From: Halogranum rubrum
Lineage (GTDB): Archaea; Halobacteriota; Halobacteria; Halobacteriales; Haloferacaceae
NCBI RefSeq assembly: GCF_900114455.1
Contig: NZ_FOTC01000001.1
Span: 1,513,058-1,577,057 of the forward strand
Length of the DNA stretch: 64,000 nt
Direction of reading: 5' to 3'
Under the pieces are notes generated by a model. The model saw only the letters and a list, made by a program, of their open reading frames with translations. It had not been told where the DNA came from and ran no database searches. Within the stretch, counting starts at the first letter, position 1, and every line of letters starts with the position of its first letter. The position numbers and the translations under genes were made by a program. Of this stretch, positions 34,010 through 42,843 are shown in pieces.

Positions 34010-34015
34010 TTTAAG
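34010..34015 (+). promoter_or_regulatory. TATA-like box for the putative ncRNA
   Basis: TTTAAG at 34010-34015 is identical to the box found 27 nt upstream of the amphi-Trp gene on the other strand. Counting about 25 nt places the transcription start near 34037-34040, exactly at the base of the first RNA hairpin. No ORF begins at that point. Confidence 0.55.
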
Positions 34016-34037
34016 TGGGGACGCGCGATAGTTGCAG

Positions 34038-34131
34038 TTGACGCTTCGCTTTGGAGGGCCGAAGCGTCAGCGGGGACCAATTCAGGGCGGCAAGCATTCA
34101 CGCGATTTTCGCGTGGCTTGCTTTCCTTTTC
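34038..34131 (+). ncRNA. Putative small structured RNA
   Basis: About 94 nt with two strong hairpins and no ORF. Hairpin 1: TGACGCTTCG (34039-34048) pairs perfectly with CGAAGCGTCA (34060-34069), loop 34049-34059. A linker cggggaccaattcaggg follows. Hairpin 2: outer stem GCAAGC/GCTTGC (34090-34095, 34116-34121), internal loop, inner stem ACGCGA/TCGCGT (34100-34105, 34109-34114) with a TTT loop. It ends in a pyrimidine run, TTTCCTTTTC (34122-34131), fitting archaeal termination. A promoter box is correctly placed. I cannot match it to tRNA, SRP, RNase P or C/D-box RNA; the family is unknown. Confidence 0.55.
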
Positions 34132-34167
34132 ACGTACTCACTCACGAAGCGGCGCGTCTCGTCGTCG

Positions 34168-34176
34168 AAAAAAAAA
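34168..34176 (-). terminator. U9 terminator of the amphi-Trp gene
   Basis: Nine consecutive A on the plus strand, hence nine U in the minus-strand transcript, 14 nt after the stop of the amphi-Trp gene. Such U-tracts are the main archaeal termination signal. Confidence 0.65.
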
Positions 34177-34189
34177 CTAATCGAGAGCG

Positions 34190-34471
34190 CTATTCGACGG
34201 AGAGCGACGCGTCCCCACCGTCGACGCCCTCGTCCCACTCTAGTTCGAGTTCGAGACTCAGTTCCGGTGTCCCACCGCTCTTCGACGTCTCGCGTTCGGC
34301 TTTGACTTCGAAAGTCGGTTGTGTCGGGACGTCGAGTGTGACAGTCTGGTCGCCCGCCGAGAGGGTAATCGACTCACCGGCGTCCAGTTTGTCCGCAATC
34401 GACCGGAGGTAACTCGCGACTTCGGCACGACTCTGTGCTGACTCCGACTTGAAGAGTACTTCTTCGGGCAT
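34190..34471 (-). CDS. Amphi-Trp domain protein
   Basis: A 93-aa small acidic protein starting MPEEVLFKSESAQSRAEVAS, the signature of the haloarchaeal/bacterial amphi-Trp domain, with LRSIADKLDAGESITL and an amphipathic C-terminal strand pattern LSLELELEWDE. Function unknown. The start at 34471 rather than 34528 is supported by gtttaaggg about 27 nt upstream and by the family N-terminus. Followed by a U9 terminator. Confidence 0.85.
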   Translation of the reverse strand: MPEEVLFKSESAQSRAEVASYLRSIADKLDAGESITLSAGDQTVTLDVPTQPTFEVKAERETSKSGGTPELSLELELEWDEGVDGGDASLSVE

Positions 34472-34687
34472 ACCCGGAAGAAGGTGGTATGAGCCCTTAA
34501 ACCCGAGTTCGTGATTCCAATCATACATATCTTGTAATTGAAACAGTTTAGATATTCAACAACTCATCGAGATTAGTCTTTCGGAGAGCCGGAGACAAGC
34601 GACGAGTGGGCAGTTATCGGCCGTCTCTTCCTGTTCGGCCGATATATTTATTGGTATCAGACAAGAATTCTCACGCGGATATTACCG

Positions 34688-34963
34688 ATGTACGACTTGA
34701 CAGGCTTTCAGCGAGATCTGCTGTACGTAATCGCCGGACTCGAAGAACCACACGGGCTCGCAATTAAAGAGGAACTCGAAGAGTACTACGAGAAAGAGAT
34801 TCACCACGGCCGACTGTACCCGAATCTCGACACGCTCGTCGACAAGGGACTCGTCGAGAAAGGTCAGCGTGACCGGCGGACGAACTACTACACGTTGACG
34901 CGCCGTGGGCGGCGTGAAATCGACGCACGCAAAGACTGGGAAGCGCAGTACATCACCGAGTAA
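34688..34963 (+). CDS. PadR family transcriptional regulator
   Basis: A 91-aa winged-helix protein of the PadR type: TGFQRDLLYVIAGLEEPHGL, AIKEELEEYYEKEIHHGRLY (recognition helix region), then the wing GQRDRRTNYYTLTRRGRREID. Haloarchaeal homologues are single-domain PadR-like repressors. The ATG at 34688 lies some 40 nt after an AT-rich gatatatttatt promoter element, so a short leader is likely. It converges with the AI-2E-type gene (stops about 5 nt apart). Confidence 0.88.
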   Translation: MYDLTGFQRDLLYVIAGLEEPHGLAIKEELEEYYEKEIHHGRLYPNLDTLVDKGLVEKGQRDRRTNYYTLTRRGRREIDARKDWEAQYITE

Positions 34964-34968
34964 CGCTC

Positions 34969-36237
34969 TCACTCTCCTCCCGTCTGGGTCGCCCCGCCCG
35001 ACCGCTCCGGGCCAACGTCGGGCCGTGCGTCGGTCGACTCCGCTACGGGAATCGCCTCTTCCGCATCGTCTCTCTCGTATCTTTCGTCGTCTCCGTCCAG
35101 TCTCTCGGACGCGACCGGGCCATCCGACAGATACACCGGGTCGACCACGTACGGCTGAATCTTCTTTCCTGCGAGCAGTTCCGGGAGGACGATACGCGCG
35201 AAGTTGACGACGAAGACCAGCAGTATCGGGAGGAGGAAGATGCCGTACCACCCGAAGAGTAGCGGACCGAAGGTGTACGCGAGCATGACGCTCCCGACGT
35301 GGAGACTCCGCCCCGAGACGTAGGGCCGAAGGACCAGATCCGGGATAGTGTCGACGACGACGAACGAGACGAGCACGAACGCCCCGACGAACCAGACGGT
35401 CTCTGGACCACCGAACACCAGACTCCGCACGCCCATGTAGCCCGCGACGGGGACGTAGACGAGTTTCATCCCGACCACGGGGATGAGGCTGGCGACGCCG
35501 GCGAGCAGTCCGACGAGTGCGGCCGCCGGAATCCCGAGTTCCGGCGGCGAGAAGACGTTCAACACGGTGTAGGCGATGACGCCGATGGTTCCCGTCAACA
35601 CCGCGTTGAGGATGTTGCCGAAGAAGATGCTGTTGAGGTCTGAGTCGACCGCCGCGAAGTACGCACCGAGGACGCCGTCGTCGTCGGCGAAACGCTTGGT
35701 GAGCCACCGCGAGATACGGTGGTCGTCACGCAGGAGGTAGAACGCGATGGCGAGCATCACGAACAGGTGGACGAGACCGACGCCGACGAACGCGAAGGTG
35801 TCGGCGGCGGCGGCGACCTGTCGAAGCGTCGCACCGGCGGTGTCGAACGTGAGGTACTCGCGGAGTCCGGAGCGATAGAGCGTCGCCGGGTCGGCGACTT
35901 TGTTCAGCAGTCGTAAGTCGAGCGTCGTGTACGCGCCGAGGTCGAACTGCGTCGCTTTGGCCTGTTTGTCGACCTCCTTGGCGACGACGAGCAGTGCGTA
36001 CAGCATCAACGCGAGTGCGGGCAACGCGAGTGCGAACATCGAGACGGCCGCCGCCAGACTGGGTGGGTAGATGTGTTTGCGGAGGCGACGGTAGATGGGC
36101 CGGGTCGCGTAGTACAGAAAGAGTCCGAAGACGAACGTTCCGACGAACGAGTAGACAACGAATAGGAGGGCAGCGGCGAGCACACCGCCGAGTGTCCACC
36201 ACGCGGCGCGTGCGCGGTTGAAATCGAGGGAGGACAT
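34969..36237 (-). CDS. AI-2E family transporter
   Basis: A 422-aa membrane protein of the AI-2 exporter superfamily (TqsA/YdiK-like), about 8 helices. It shows the conserved N-terminal hairpin (GLFLYYATRPIYRRLRKH), the long periplasmic/loop region 75-135, DSDLNSIFFGNILNAVLTG and SLIPVVGMKLVYVPVAGYMG. The C-terminal ~60 residues are an acidic tail. Archaeal members have no proven substrate; some relatives are Na+/H+ antiporters. The start MSSLDFNRARAAW at 36237 is preferred to a much longer frame to 36585 that overlaps the divergent MgtC-type gene. Confidence 0.88.
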   Translation of the reverse strand: MSSLDFNRARAAWWTLGGVLAAALLFVVYSFVGTFVFGLFLYYATRPIYRRLRKHIYPPSLAAAVSMFALALPALALMLYALLVVAKEVDKQAKATQFDLGAYTTLDLRLLNKVADPATLYRSGLREYLTFDTAGATLRQVAAAADTFAFVGVGLVHLFVMLAIAFYLLRDDHRISRWLTKRFADDDGVLGAYFAAVDSDLNSIFFGNILNAVLTGTIGVIAYTVLNVFSPPELGIPAAALVGLLAGVASLIPVVGMKLVYVPVAGYMGVRSLVFGGPETVWFVGAFVLVSFVVVDTIPDLVLRPYVSGRSLHVGSVMLAYTFGPLLFGWYGIFLLPILLVFVVNFARIVLPELLAGKKIQPYVVDPVYLSDGPVASERLDGDDERYERDDAEEAIPVAESTDARPDVGPERSGGATQTGGE

Positions 36238-36316
36238 ACTAAGATGGCTCCACGGCAGTGTCAAAAGGTTAACGCGGCCTCTGTACTTAACACCGTACCC
36301 GCCGTAGCCCGAGGAG

Positions 36317-37639
36317 ATGTGGTACGTCGCTCTCTCTCTCGATAGTCTGTGGCCGATTCTACAGTTCGAGGACCCCGTCGCCACACCCCTACAAGACCCG
36401 GTCGTCCGTGTGGTCATCGCGGCGGCACTCGGTCTCTTTCTCGGTCTCGAACGCGAGTGGTCGAAGAAGTCCGCCGGAATCCGGACCTTCTCACTGACGA
36501 GTCTCGTCGGCGCCGTCTTCACCATCGTCGCCGAAGAGTCGCCGCTCGGCGTGGCACTCCTCGCAATCGGTGGCCTGCTCGTCATCGTCCAAGGCGTCCT
36601 CTTGGCGATACAGGGGCTCCAAAGCGACGAGGAGGACGGACTCAGTCTGACGACGTCCGTCTCGCTGCTCGTCGCCTACGGAGTGGGCGTCCTCGTCGCC
36701 TCGGGGTTCTTCGTCGCGGGTGTCGCCGTCGCCGTCATCTCGTCGGCACTGCTCGTCCTCAAGCGAGAACTCCACGACTTCGCGGGTGGTCTCTCTCGGC
36801 AAGAGCTTCGGTCGACGACAGAGTTCGCCATCCTCGCGTTCGTCATCTTCCCGCTGCTTCCCGCCGAGGAGGAGGCCTTTGGCTTCACCTTCGAACCGCG
36901 CGTCGCGTGGCTGATGGTCGTCACCGTCGCCGGAATCGGCATCGTCAACTACGCGCTCGTCCGCTCGTACGGCGGCCGCGGCATCGCCATCACGGGCTTT
37001 TTCGGCGGCCTCGCCTCCTCCACCGCCGTCGTCGGGACGATGCTCGACCAGGTCCGCCAGCGGAGCGACTCGGTCGGGTTCGCGGTCGCTGGCGTCTTAC
37101 TCGCCGACGCCGCGATGGCACTCCGGAACCTCGGCATCGCCCTCGCGTTCACGCTCACGGCGGGTCGTCCGCCGCTCTGGCAGGCCGTGGTTCCGCTCGG
37201 CGTCATCGTCGTCGGGAGCATCCTCGTCGCACGGTTTACGGCCAACTGGGGCGAGAACGTCGACCTCGACCTCGACAGTCCGTTCTCGCTGAAGAACGTC
37301 CTCGCGTTCGGCGCGGTGTTCTTTCTCATCCTCGCCGTCGGCACCGTCGCACAGGACCAGTTCGGGGACATCGGCTTCTACGTGAGCGCACTGGTGTCGG
37401 GACTCGTCTCCTCGGCGGGGACGACGACGTCCGCCGTCCTCCTCTACCGAAGCGGTTCCATCGAGTCTACGACGGCCGTGGTCGGTATCCTCCTCGCGAC
37501 GGCGTCGAGCGTCGCCGTCAAGGCCGGTCTCATCGCCGCCGCCGGCCCGCGAGAGTTCGCTCGGCGCGTCGCCACCTGGAGCGCCATCCTCCTCGTCGCC
37601 GCGGGCGGTGTCACGGCTGCCGTCGCACTATTTGCATAA
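36317..37639 (+). CDS. MgtC/SapB family (DUF4010) membrane protein
   Basis: A 440-aa polytopic membrane protein. Residues 28-145 match the MgtC/SapB domain (LGLFLGLEREWSKKSAGIRT, FSLTSLVGAVFTIVAE); the remaining ~290 residues match DUF4010 (ITGFFGGLASSTAVVGTMLD, GLVSSAGTTTSAVLLYRSGS). Twelve or so helices. MgtC proteins influence Mg2+ homeostasis and acid tolerance in bacteria; the archaeal role is unknown. The ATG at 36317 follows gtacttaac by about 30 nt. Confidence 0.9.
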   Translation: MWYVALSLDSLWPILQFEDPVATPLQDPVVRVVIAAALGLFLGLEREWSKKSAGIRTFSLTSLVGAVFTIVAEESPLGVALLAIGGLLVIVQGVLLAIQGLQSDEEDGLSLTTSVSLLVAYGVGVLVASGFFVAGVAVAVISSALLVLKRELHDFAGGLSRQELRSTTEFAILAFVIFPLLPAEEEAFGFTFEPRVAWLMVVTVAGIGIVNYALVRSYGGRGIAITGFFGGLASSTAVVGTMLDQVRQRSDSVGFAVAGVLLADAAMALRNLGIALAFTLTAGRPPLWQAVVPLGVIVVGSILVARFTANWGENVDLDLDSPFSLKNVLAFGAVFFLILAVGTVAQDQFGDIGFYVSALVSGLVSSAGTTTSAVLLYRSGSIESTTAVVGILLATASSVAVKAGLIAAAGPREFARRVATWSAILLVAAGGVTAAVALFA

Positions 37640-37683
37640 ACCGTAACGAATGTCTTAACATAGCCGTCCGCAAATCGGGTGAC

Positions 37684-39051
37684 ATGGACAGACACACCGC
37701 CGAGCCAGACGTCACGGCCATGCCGGGCGAACGCGCTCGCGAGTGGGTGGAGTACCACCACCGAAGTGCTGCCCCGAGCACCTACGTCTACGACTTCGTC
37801 TGGGACCTCTCCGGCGACGCGGAGGGGCCGTTCTGCACCGACGTCGACGGCAACGTCCTCCTCGACTTCACGAGTCACGTGGCCGCCGCCCCCCTCGGCT
37901 ACAACAACCCGAAGATCATGGACAAACTGCGGGAGTTCGACCTCGTCGACCCGCTGAAGATCGCGGGACAGGACTTCTACGTCAGCGCGGGCGACAGCCA
38001 CCGACCCGAAGAGAGCGAGTTCCCCGGTCCTGCGGGCTTGATGGACCGCCTCACCGACGCGACCGACCACTACGGGATGGATATGGTCTTCCTCTCGAAC
38101 TCCGGGGCGGAAGCCGTCGAGAACGGCATCAAAATCGCCTACGACCACAGCGACGGCGCGAAGTATGCCATCACCTTCGACGGTGCCTTCCACGGGCGAA
38201 CGCTCGGTGCGCTCTCGCTGAACCGCTCGAAAGAGAAGTACCGCCGCAAGTTCCCAGAGGTTCCCGGTGTCCACGACGTGCCTTACTGCGACGACCGGAC
38301 CTGCTCACCCGCGAGTTGCGACTGCGGATTCTTCGTGGGGAGCGACGACCCGACAGAGCAAGTCTCGCTCCTCCGGAAGAAACTCGACCCGAAACGCGGC
38401 CACATCAACGCCGACGAAGTCGCCTACATCATCCTCGAACCTATCCAAGGCGAGGGCGGCTATCGCATCCCGAGTGCGTCTTTCATGGACGAGATTGCCG
38501 CGCTCGCGACGGAACACGACATCACCCTCGTCGCCGACGAGATTCAGACGGGAATGGGCCGAACGGGGAAGATGTGGGGCGCGGACCACTACAGCATCGA
38601 ACCCGACGTCATCGCCGCCGCGAAGGGACTCCGCGTCGGCGCGACCATCTCCCGGTCGGACGTCTTCCCCGACGAGAAGGGTCGCATCTCCTCGACGTGG
38701 GGTGCAGGCGACATCATCGCCTCCTTGCAAGGTGCGCTCACTATCGACGCCATCCACGAGCACGGCCTACTCGACAACGCGACAGTTCGCGGGCGGCAGT
38801 TCAAAGAGACGATGCGTGACGCCGACCCGACCGGCGTCGTCGACGTTCGCGGAAAAGGGCTGATGCTCGCCGTCGAGTTCGACACACAAGAGCGCCGCGA
38901 CGCCGTGCAGGAGGCGGCCCTTCAGCGCGGCTTCCTGACGCTCTCCTGTGGCTACAAAGTGCTCCGGGTGCTGCCACCGCTCGACGTGACCGAACGGGAA
39001 ATCGACCTCGGCGCGGACCTCCTCGAACAGTCGATTGCCGACGTGGCGTAA
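37684..39051 (+). CDS. Class III PLP aminotransferase
   Basis: A 455-aa fold-type I aminotransferase of class III (GabT/ArgD/lysine-6-transaminase-like). Cofactor site: LSNSGAEAVENGIKIAYDHS, FDGAFHGRTLGALSL, VADEIQTGMGRTGKMW, and the PLP Lys in IAAAKGLRVGATIS. Insertion DRTCSPASCDCGF contains three Cys within 10 residues, unusual for the family. Substrate not determinable. The correct start is the ATG at 37684; the same frame is open far upstream inside the MgtC-type gene but that part is a shadow. Confidence 0.9.
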   Translation: MDRHTAEPDVTAMPGERAREWVEYHHRSAAPSTYVYDFVWDLSGDAEGPFCTDVDGNVLLDFTSHVAAAPLGYNNPKIMDKLREFDLVDPLKIAGQDFYVSAGDSHRPEESEFPGPAGLMDRLTDATDHYGMDMVFLSNSGAEAVENGIKIAYDHSDGAKYAITFDGAFHGRTLGALSLNRSKEKYRRKFPEVPGVHDVPYCDDRTCSPASCDCGFFVGSDDPTEQVSLLRKKLDPKRGHINADEVAYIILEPIQGEGGYRIPSASFMDEIAALATEHDITLVADEIQTGMGRTGKMWGADHYSIEPDVIAAAKGLRVGATISRSDVFPDEKGRISSTWGAGDIIASLQGALTIDAIHEHGLLDNATVRGRQFKETMRDADPTGVVDVRGKGLMLAVEFDTQERRDAVQEAALQRGFLTLSCGYKVLRVLPPLDVTEREIDLGADLLEQSIADVA

Positions 39052-39066
39052 TCGTCGAGCGCGAAC

Positions 39067-39276
39067 TCAGTCTTTGTCTATCATCACTTCACTCGCCTTG
39101 ATGACGGCGCTGACCTCGTCGCCTTCGGCGAGTTCCAGTCGGTCCGCCGAGGACCGTGTAATCGTCGACGTGACCGTCTGACCGTCGCCGAGTTCGACGA
39201 CGACTTCCGCCATGATGTCGTCCGTTTTCAGCGATTTTACCGTACCAGTCAGGTTGTTGCGGGCGCTCAGCGGCAT
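39067..39276 (-). CDS. TOBE-domain protein (Mop-like molybdate binder)
   Basis: A 69-aa single TOBE/Mop domain: SARNNLTGTVKSLKTDDIMA, EVVVELGDGQTVTSTITRSS, LELAEGDEVSAVIKASEVMI. Such molbindins store or sense molybdate or tungstate oxyanions as oligomers. The length is exactly one domain. The start at 39276 is the only sensible one. It converges with the aminotransferase gene 15 nt away. Confidence 0.9.
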   Translation of the reverse strand: MPLSARNNLTGTVKSLKTDDIMAEVVVELGDGQTVTSTITRSSADRLELAEGDEVSAVIKASEVMIDKD

Positions 39277-39326
39277 GGGTAGCTATTGGCGAGTTGAAAA
39301 CAAGTAGCTGGTGGCGACCGGGCTTT

Positions 39327-39650
39327 CTACATCTGGTAGCGACGTTCGTCGTCACGCTGCGGGTACTGGTCTTGGCCCGTCATCTCCTCGTAGGTCATCC
39401 CCGCGAGGAACTCGTCGTAGGTGACGTCGTAACTGCGGCGCAGTTGGAAGTCCAAGTCGCCCGAGTCGACGCTGGAGCGAAAGAGCATGTGGACGGCTCT
39501 GCGAACCAACTCGCTCGCGTCGTCCGTCTCGAAGACGGCGGCGAGGGTGGCGAGTTCGTTCTTCGTCTCGCGGTCCAGTTCGACTGCCAGTTCGTCGTCT
39601 ATCTCGGAGTAGAACGACTGGACGTCGTCGTTCAGGTCGTCGAGGCTCAT
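39327..39650 (-). CDS. Acidic protein of unknown function
   Basis: A 107-aa, charged, helical protein (MSLDDLNDDVQSFYSEIDDE...). Segment VELDRETKNELATLAAVFET followed by ASELVRRAVHMLFRSS could be a small DNA-binding or dimerisation region of ribbon-helix-helix type, which I infer from pattern only. The C-terminus is YDEFLAGMTYEEMTGQDQYP. The start at 39650 is chosen; the frame continues upstream only into the mutY region. Confidence 0.65.
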   Translation of the reverse strand: MSLDDLNDDVQSFYSEIDDELAVELDRETKNELATLAAVFETDDASELVRRAVHMLFRSSVDSGDLDFQLRRSYDVTYDEFLAGMTYEEMTGQDQYPQRDDERRYQM

Positions 39651-39743
39651 GCCAGAGGGGAGACGAGGGCGTCGGATACGGCTTTCGCTCCGACGAGACA
39701 AGAGACCACTACCCCTAAATCGCTCGTGGCCCACCTCTCGACA

Positions 39744-40703
39744 ATGACCGACGCCGCGCCCGCCACCGACGACATCGAGGCGATTCGGGACGTCGCCCCC
39801 GCCCTCCCAGACGACGCCGAGGGCGTAGAGCGCGTCCGACGCGCACTGGTCGAGTGGTACGAGGCCGACCACCGCGACTACCCGTGGCGACGAACAGAGA
39901 ACGCCTACGAGATTCTCGTCTCCGAGGTGATGAGCCAACAGACCCAACTCGACCGCGTCGTCGCCGCGTGGGAGGACTTCCTCGAACGCTGGCCCACGGC
40001 CGCCGACCTCGCCGACGCCGACCGGAGCGACGTCGTCTCCTTCTGGACGAGTCACAGTCTCGGCTACAACAACCGCGCGAAGTACCTCCACGAGGCGGCG
40101 AGGCAGGTCGAAGAAGAGTACGATGGCACGTTCCCCGAGTCGCCCGACGAGTTACAGGAACTGATGGGCGTCGGTCCCTACACCGCCAACGCCGTCGCCT
40201 CCTTCGCGTTCAACAACGGCGACGCTGTCGTCGACACGAACGTCAAACGCGTGCTTCACCGCGCCTTCGACGTCCCCGACGACGATTCGGCGTTCGAGGA
40301 CGTCGCGCAGTTCCTCATGCCCGAGGGCGAGTCCAGAGTCTGGAACAACGCCGTCATGGAGTTGGGTGGCGTCGCCTGCGGAAAGACACCCCGCTGCGAC
40401 GAGGCCGGATGCCCGTGGCGTGCGTGGTGTCACGCCTACGAGACAGGGGACTTCACCGCGCCCGACGTGCCGACGCAACCGACGTTCGAGGGGAGTCGGC
40501 GGCAGATGCGCGGGCGCGTCGTCCGGATTCTCGGCGAGTACGACGAACTCGACCTCGATACGTTGGGGCCGCGTGTCCGCGTCGACTACGGCGGCGAACA
40601 CGGCCGCGAGTGGTTGAGAGGGCTGGTCGACGACTTGGCGGACGACGGACTCGTCGACGTCGACGAGGGGACAGACGACGTCGTCGTCCGACTGCGGCAG
40701 TGA
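39744..40703 (+). CDS. mutY: A/G-specific adenine glycosylase MutY
   Basis: A 319-aa base-excision glycosylase removing adenine opposite 8-oxoguanine. HhH-GPD fold: RDYPWRRTENAYEILVSEVM with the catalytic Glu, SQQTQLDRVV, the hairpin MGVGPYTANAVASFAF and the catalytic Asp in VVDTNVKRVLHRAF. Four Cys follow (CGKTPRC, DEAGC, PWRAWC), the 4Fe-4S site. Spacing is C-x5-C-x4-C-x5-C, against the usual x6-x2-x5. The C-terminal ~70 residues form a short domain, smaller than the NUDIX-like domain of bacterial MutY. The start at 39744 has a ctaaatcg box about 30 nt upstream. Confidence 0.93.
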   Translation: MTDAAPATDDIEAIRDVAPALPDDAEGVERVRRALVEWYEADHRDYPWRRTENAYEILVSEVMSQQTQLDRVVAAWEDFLERWPTAADLADADRSDVVSFWTSHSLGYNNRAKYLHEAARQVEEEYDGTFPESPDELQELMGVGPYTANAVASFAFNNGDAVVDTNVKRVLHRAFDVPDDDSAFEDVAQFLMPEGESRVWNNAVMELGGVACGKTPRCDEAGCPWRAWCHAYETGDFTAPDVPTQPTFEGSRRQMRGRVVRILGEYDELDLDTLGPRVRVDYGGEHGREWLRGLVDDLADDGLVDVDEGTDDVVVRLRQ

Positions 40704-40771
40704 CGTCGGACGGCGTCAAGCTATCACACACATCGTAGCGGTTTCAACGACGGCCGCAGTAGAGCGACTCG

Positions 40772-42016
40772 ATGGTCGCAGAGACGGGAACACTGTTGAC
40801 GTTTCTAGCGGCGCTAACACTCCTGTTGGTCACCGCGCACACCCTCGGTATCGTCGCCAACAGGGCGGGATTCGCGCCAGTGGTCGGGGAACTCCTCACC
40901 GGACTGGTGCTCGGCCCGGCGGTTCTCGGCGTCGTCGCCCCCGCGGTGACCGCCGTCGTCGTGCCGGTTCCCGACCGAGTGGCTGCGCTCGCGTCGCTCG
41001 GACTCGTCTTACTCCTCGTGTTGGCCGGAACCGAAGTCGACGTGCCGGCCCTGCGGCGACACGTCCGACCGACGATAGCGCTCGCCGTGGGCGCGTCCGT
41101 CGTCCCCTTTCTGCTGGGGTTCGGGCTGGGATGGTTTCTTCCCGCGGAGTATCTGGTTACGCCTGAGCAACGACTCCCCTTCGCGCTGTTTCTCGCGACG
41201 GCGCTGAGCATCTCGGCGGTGCCCGTCGCCGTCCGCGTTCTCATCGACTTGGACGCGATGGACCGCACCGTCGGACAGCTCACCCTCACGGCCGCCGTCG
41301 TCATCGACGCCGCCGGATGGGTCGCGCTCACCGTCGTCTCCGACATCGCTCGGCAGGGACAGGTCAGTCTACTCGGCGTCGGCCGAACGCTGCTGGTCCT
41401 CGCCGTCTTCGTCGCGCTCGTCGCCGTCGTCGGCCCGAGATTCGTCGAGTGGCTCTTCGAGACGGTCGAACGAACCGACTCGCCCGTGTTGACCGGGTTC
41501 TCGGCCGTCGTCGTCCTCGGGTTCGCGCTGGCCGGAGCGTCGCTCGCGCTCGGTCTCGAAGCAGTTCTCGGCGCGTTCCTCGCAGGAGTCCTCGTGCGGA
41601 ACCACCTCGACGGGGAGACGTCGCGCGTGGTTCACCTGGTCACGCTCGGTCTGTTCGCGCCGCTCTTCTTCGCGACGGCCGGCCTGCAGGCCGACCTGAC
41701 CGGCCTGTTCTCTCTCGACATGCTGTTCGTCGGCGGACTCACCCTCACTGTCGCCGTTCTCGGGAAGGTACTCGGCGTGGCAGTGGGCGCTGCCTTCACC
41801 GACCTCACACGGGACGAGACAGTCTGTCTCGCAATCGGACTGAACGCACGCGGTGCGATGGAGATCGTCGTGGCGGCGCTCGGGCTGACTATCGGCATCC
41901 TCACACCCACCATCTACGCCGTCATCGTCCTCGTGGCCATCGTCACCTCGGTCATGACGCCGCCGTTACTCCGGCGTGCCTTGTCACGACTGCCGGACGA
42001 GGTGCCGTCACGATAG
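40772..42016 (+). CDS. Cation:proton antiporter, CPA2 family
   Basis: A 414-aa membrane protein with about 12-13 helices, of the NhaS3/KefB-type CPA2 family. Typical stretches are GFAPVVGELLTGLVLGPAVL, LLLVLAGTEVDVPALRRH, TALSISAVPVAVRVLIDLD and GLNARGAMEIVVAALGLTIG. The ion-binding region IDAAGW has a single Asp. It likely exchanges Na+ or K+ for H+ in osmotic or pH homeostasis. It lacks a C-terminal RCK/TrkA domain, unlike Kef proteins. The start is the ATG at 40772. Confidence 0.9.
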   Translation: MVAETGTLLTFLAALTLLLVTAHTLGIVANRAGFAPVVGELLTGLVLGPAVLGVVAPAVTAVVVPVPDRVAALASLGLVLLLVLAGTEVDVPALRRHVRPTIALAVGASVVPFLLGFGLGWFLPAEYLVTPEQRLPFALFLATALSISAVPVAVRVLIDLDAMDRTVGQLTLTAAVVIDAAGWVALTVVSDIARQGQVSLLGVGRTLLVLAVFVALVAVVGPRFVEWLFETVERTDSPVLTGFSAVVVLGFALAGASLALGLEAVLGAFLAGVLVRNHLDGETSRVVHLVTLGLFAPLFFATAGLQADLTGLFSLDMLFVGGLTLTVAVLGKVLGVAVGAAFTDLTRDETVCLAIGLNARGAMEIVVAALGLTIGILTPTIYAVIVLVAIVTSVMTPPLLRRALSRLPDEVPSR

Positions 42017-42152
42017 GGTAGTCACTCGCAGTCACGCACGTCAGTGCGGTCAGAGACGCCACTGCCTACGTCGGTCGTGTACTGCGCCCGTCTTCACGGA
42101 GTTGGAGGAGACTGGCGGCACGGTTTTTACCCTCCTCACCGACCCTCCAGCT

Positions 42153-42734
42153 ATGCCAGACGTTCACGTCGTCGCGCTCTGCGGGAGCCTCCGCGACCGG
42201 AGTTACACTCGACTTGCACTCGAACACGCCCTACGCGGCGTCGAAGCGGCGGGCGGAACTGGAGAACTCGTCGACCTGCGGGAGTACGACCTGCCGATGC
42301 TCGACGCCGACCACGACGAACAGGGCGACAGCGCGGCGTTGAAGCAGGTGGTCCGCGAGGCCGACGCCGTCCTCCTCGGGACACCGATGTACCACGGGTC
42401 GTACTCGGGCGTGCTGAAGAACGCGCTCGACTACTGCGGGTTCGACGAGTTCGACGGGAAGACCGTCGGCTTGCTGGCCGTCGCCGGCGGGTCGTTCCCC
42501 GTGACGGCGCTCGAACATCTCCGCTCCGTGTGTCGCTCGCTCAACGCGTGGGTCATCCCACATCAGGCAGCCATTCCTCGTGCGCACAGCGCGTTCGACG
42601 ACGACGGTGCGTTCCGCGACGAGGGAGTCGAAGAGCGCGTGCTGACGCTCGGGCGGCGCGCCGTCGGGTTCGCCAACATCGAGCAGGACCCCGCGACGTT
42701 CGAGAGCGCCCAGAACAAAGGTGCGAAAAACTGA
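42153..42734 (+). CDS. NADPH-dependent FMN reductase
   Basis: A 193-aa flavodoxin-fold reductase. It shows VVALCGSLRDRSYTRLALEH (FMN phosphate site GS-x-R-x-x-S), DAVLLGTPMYHGSYSGVLKN and LLAVAGGSFPVTALEHLRSV. Likely reduces FMN or quinone/azo compounds with NADPH. The start MPDVHVVALCG at 42153 has acggttttta about 27 nt upstream. Confidence 0.92.
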   Translation: MPDVHVVALCGSLRDRSYTRLALEHALRGVEAAGGTGELVDLREYDLPMLDADHDEQGDSAALKQVVREADAVLLGTPMYHGSYSGVLKNALDYCGFDEFDGKTVGLLAVAGGSFPVTALEHLRSVCRSLNAWVIPHQAAIPRAHSAFDDDGAFRDEGVEERVLTLGRRAVGFANIEQDPATFESAQNKGAKN

Positions 42735-42843
42735 GACTCGGTACTGTGGCCCCGACAGAGGTCGGTCAGACCGTCTCTCGACGGCGACGGTTTCCACGCC
42801 GAGAATGAATACGCATTTGAAGCATTAGGTGCGGTGTTGGTCT

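Noticed and set aside
36349..37683. A long upstream extension of the class III aminotransferase frame (900 aa in total)
   Set aside because: The extension is Arg-rich shadow sequence inside the MgtC-type gene. The enzyme's own N-terminus begins at 37684.
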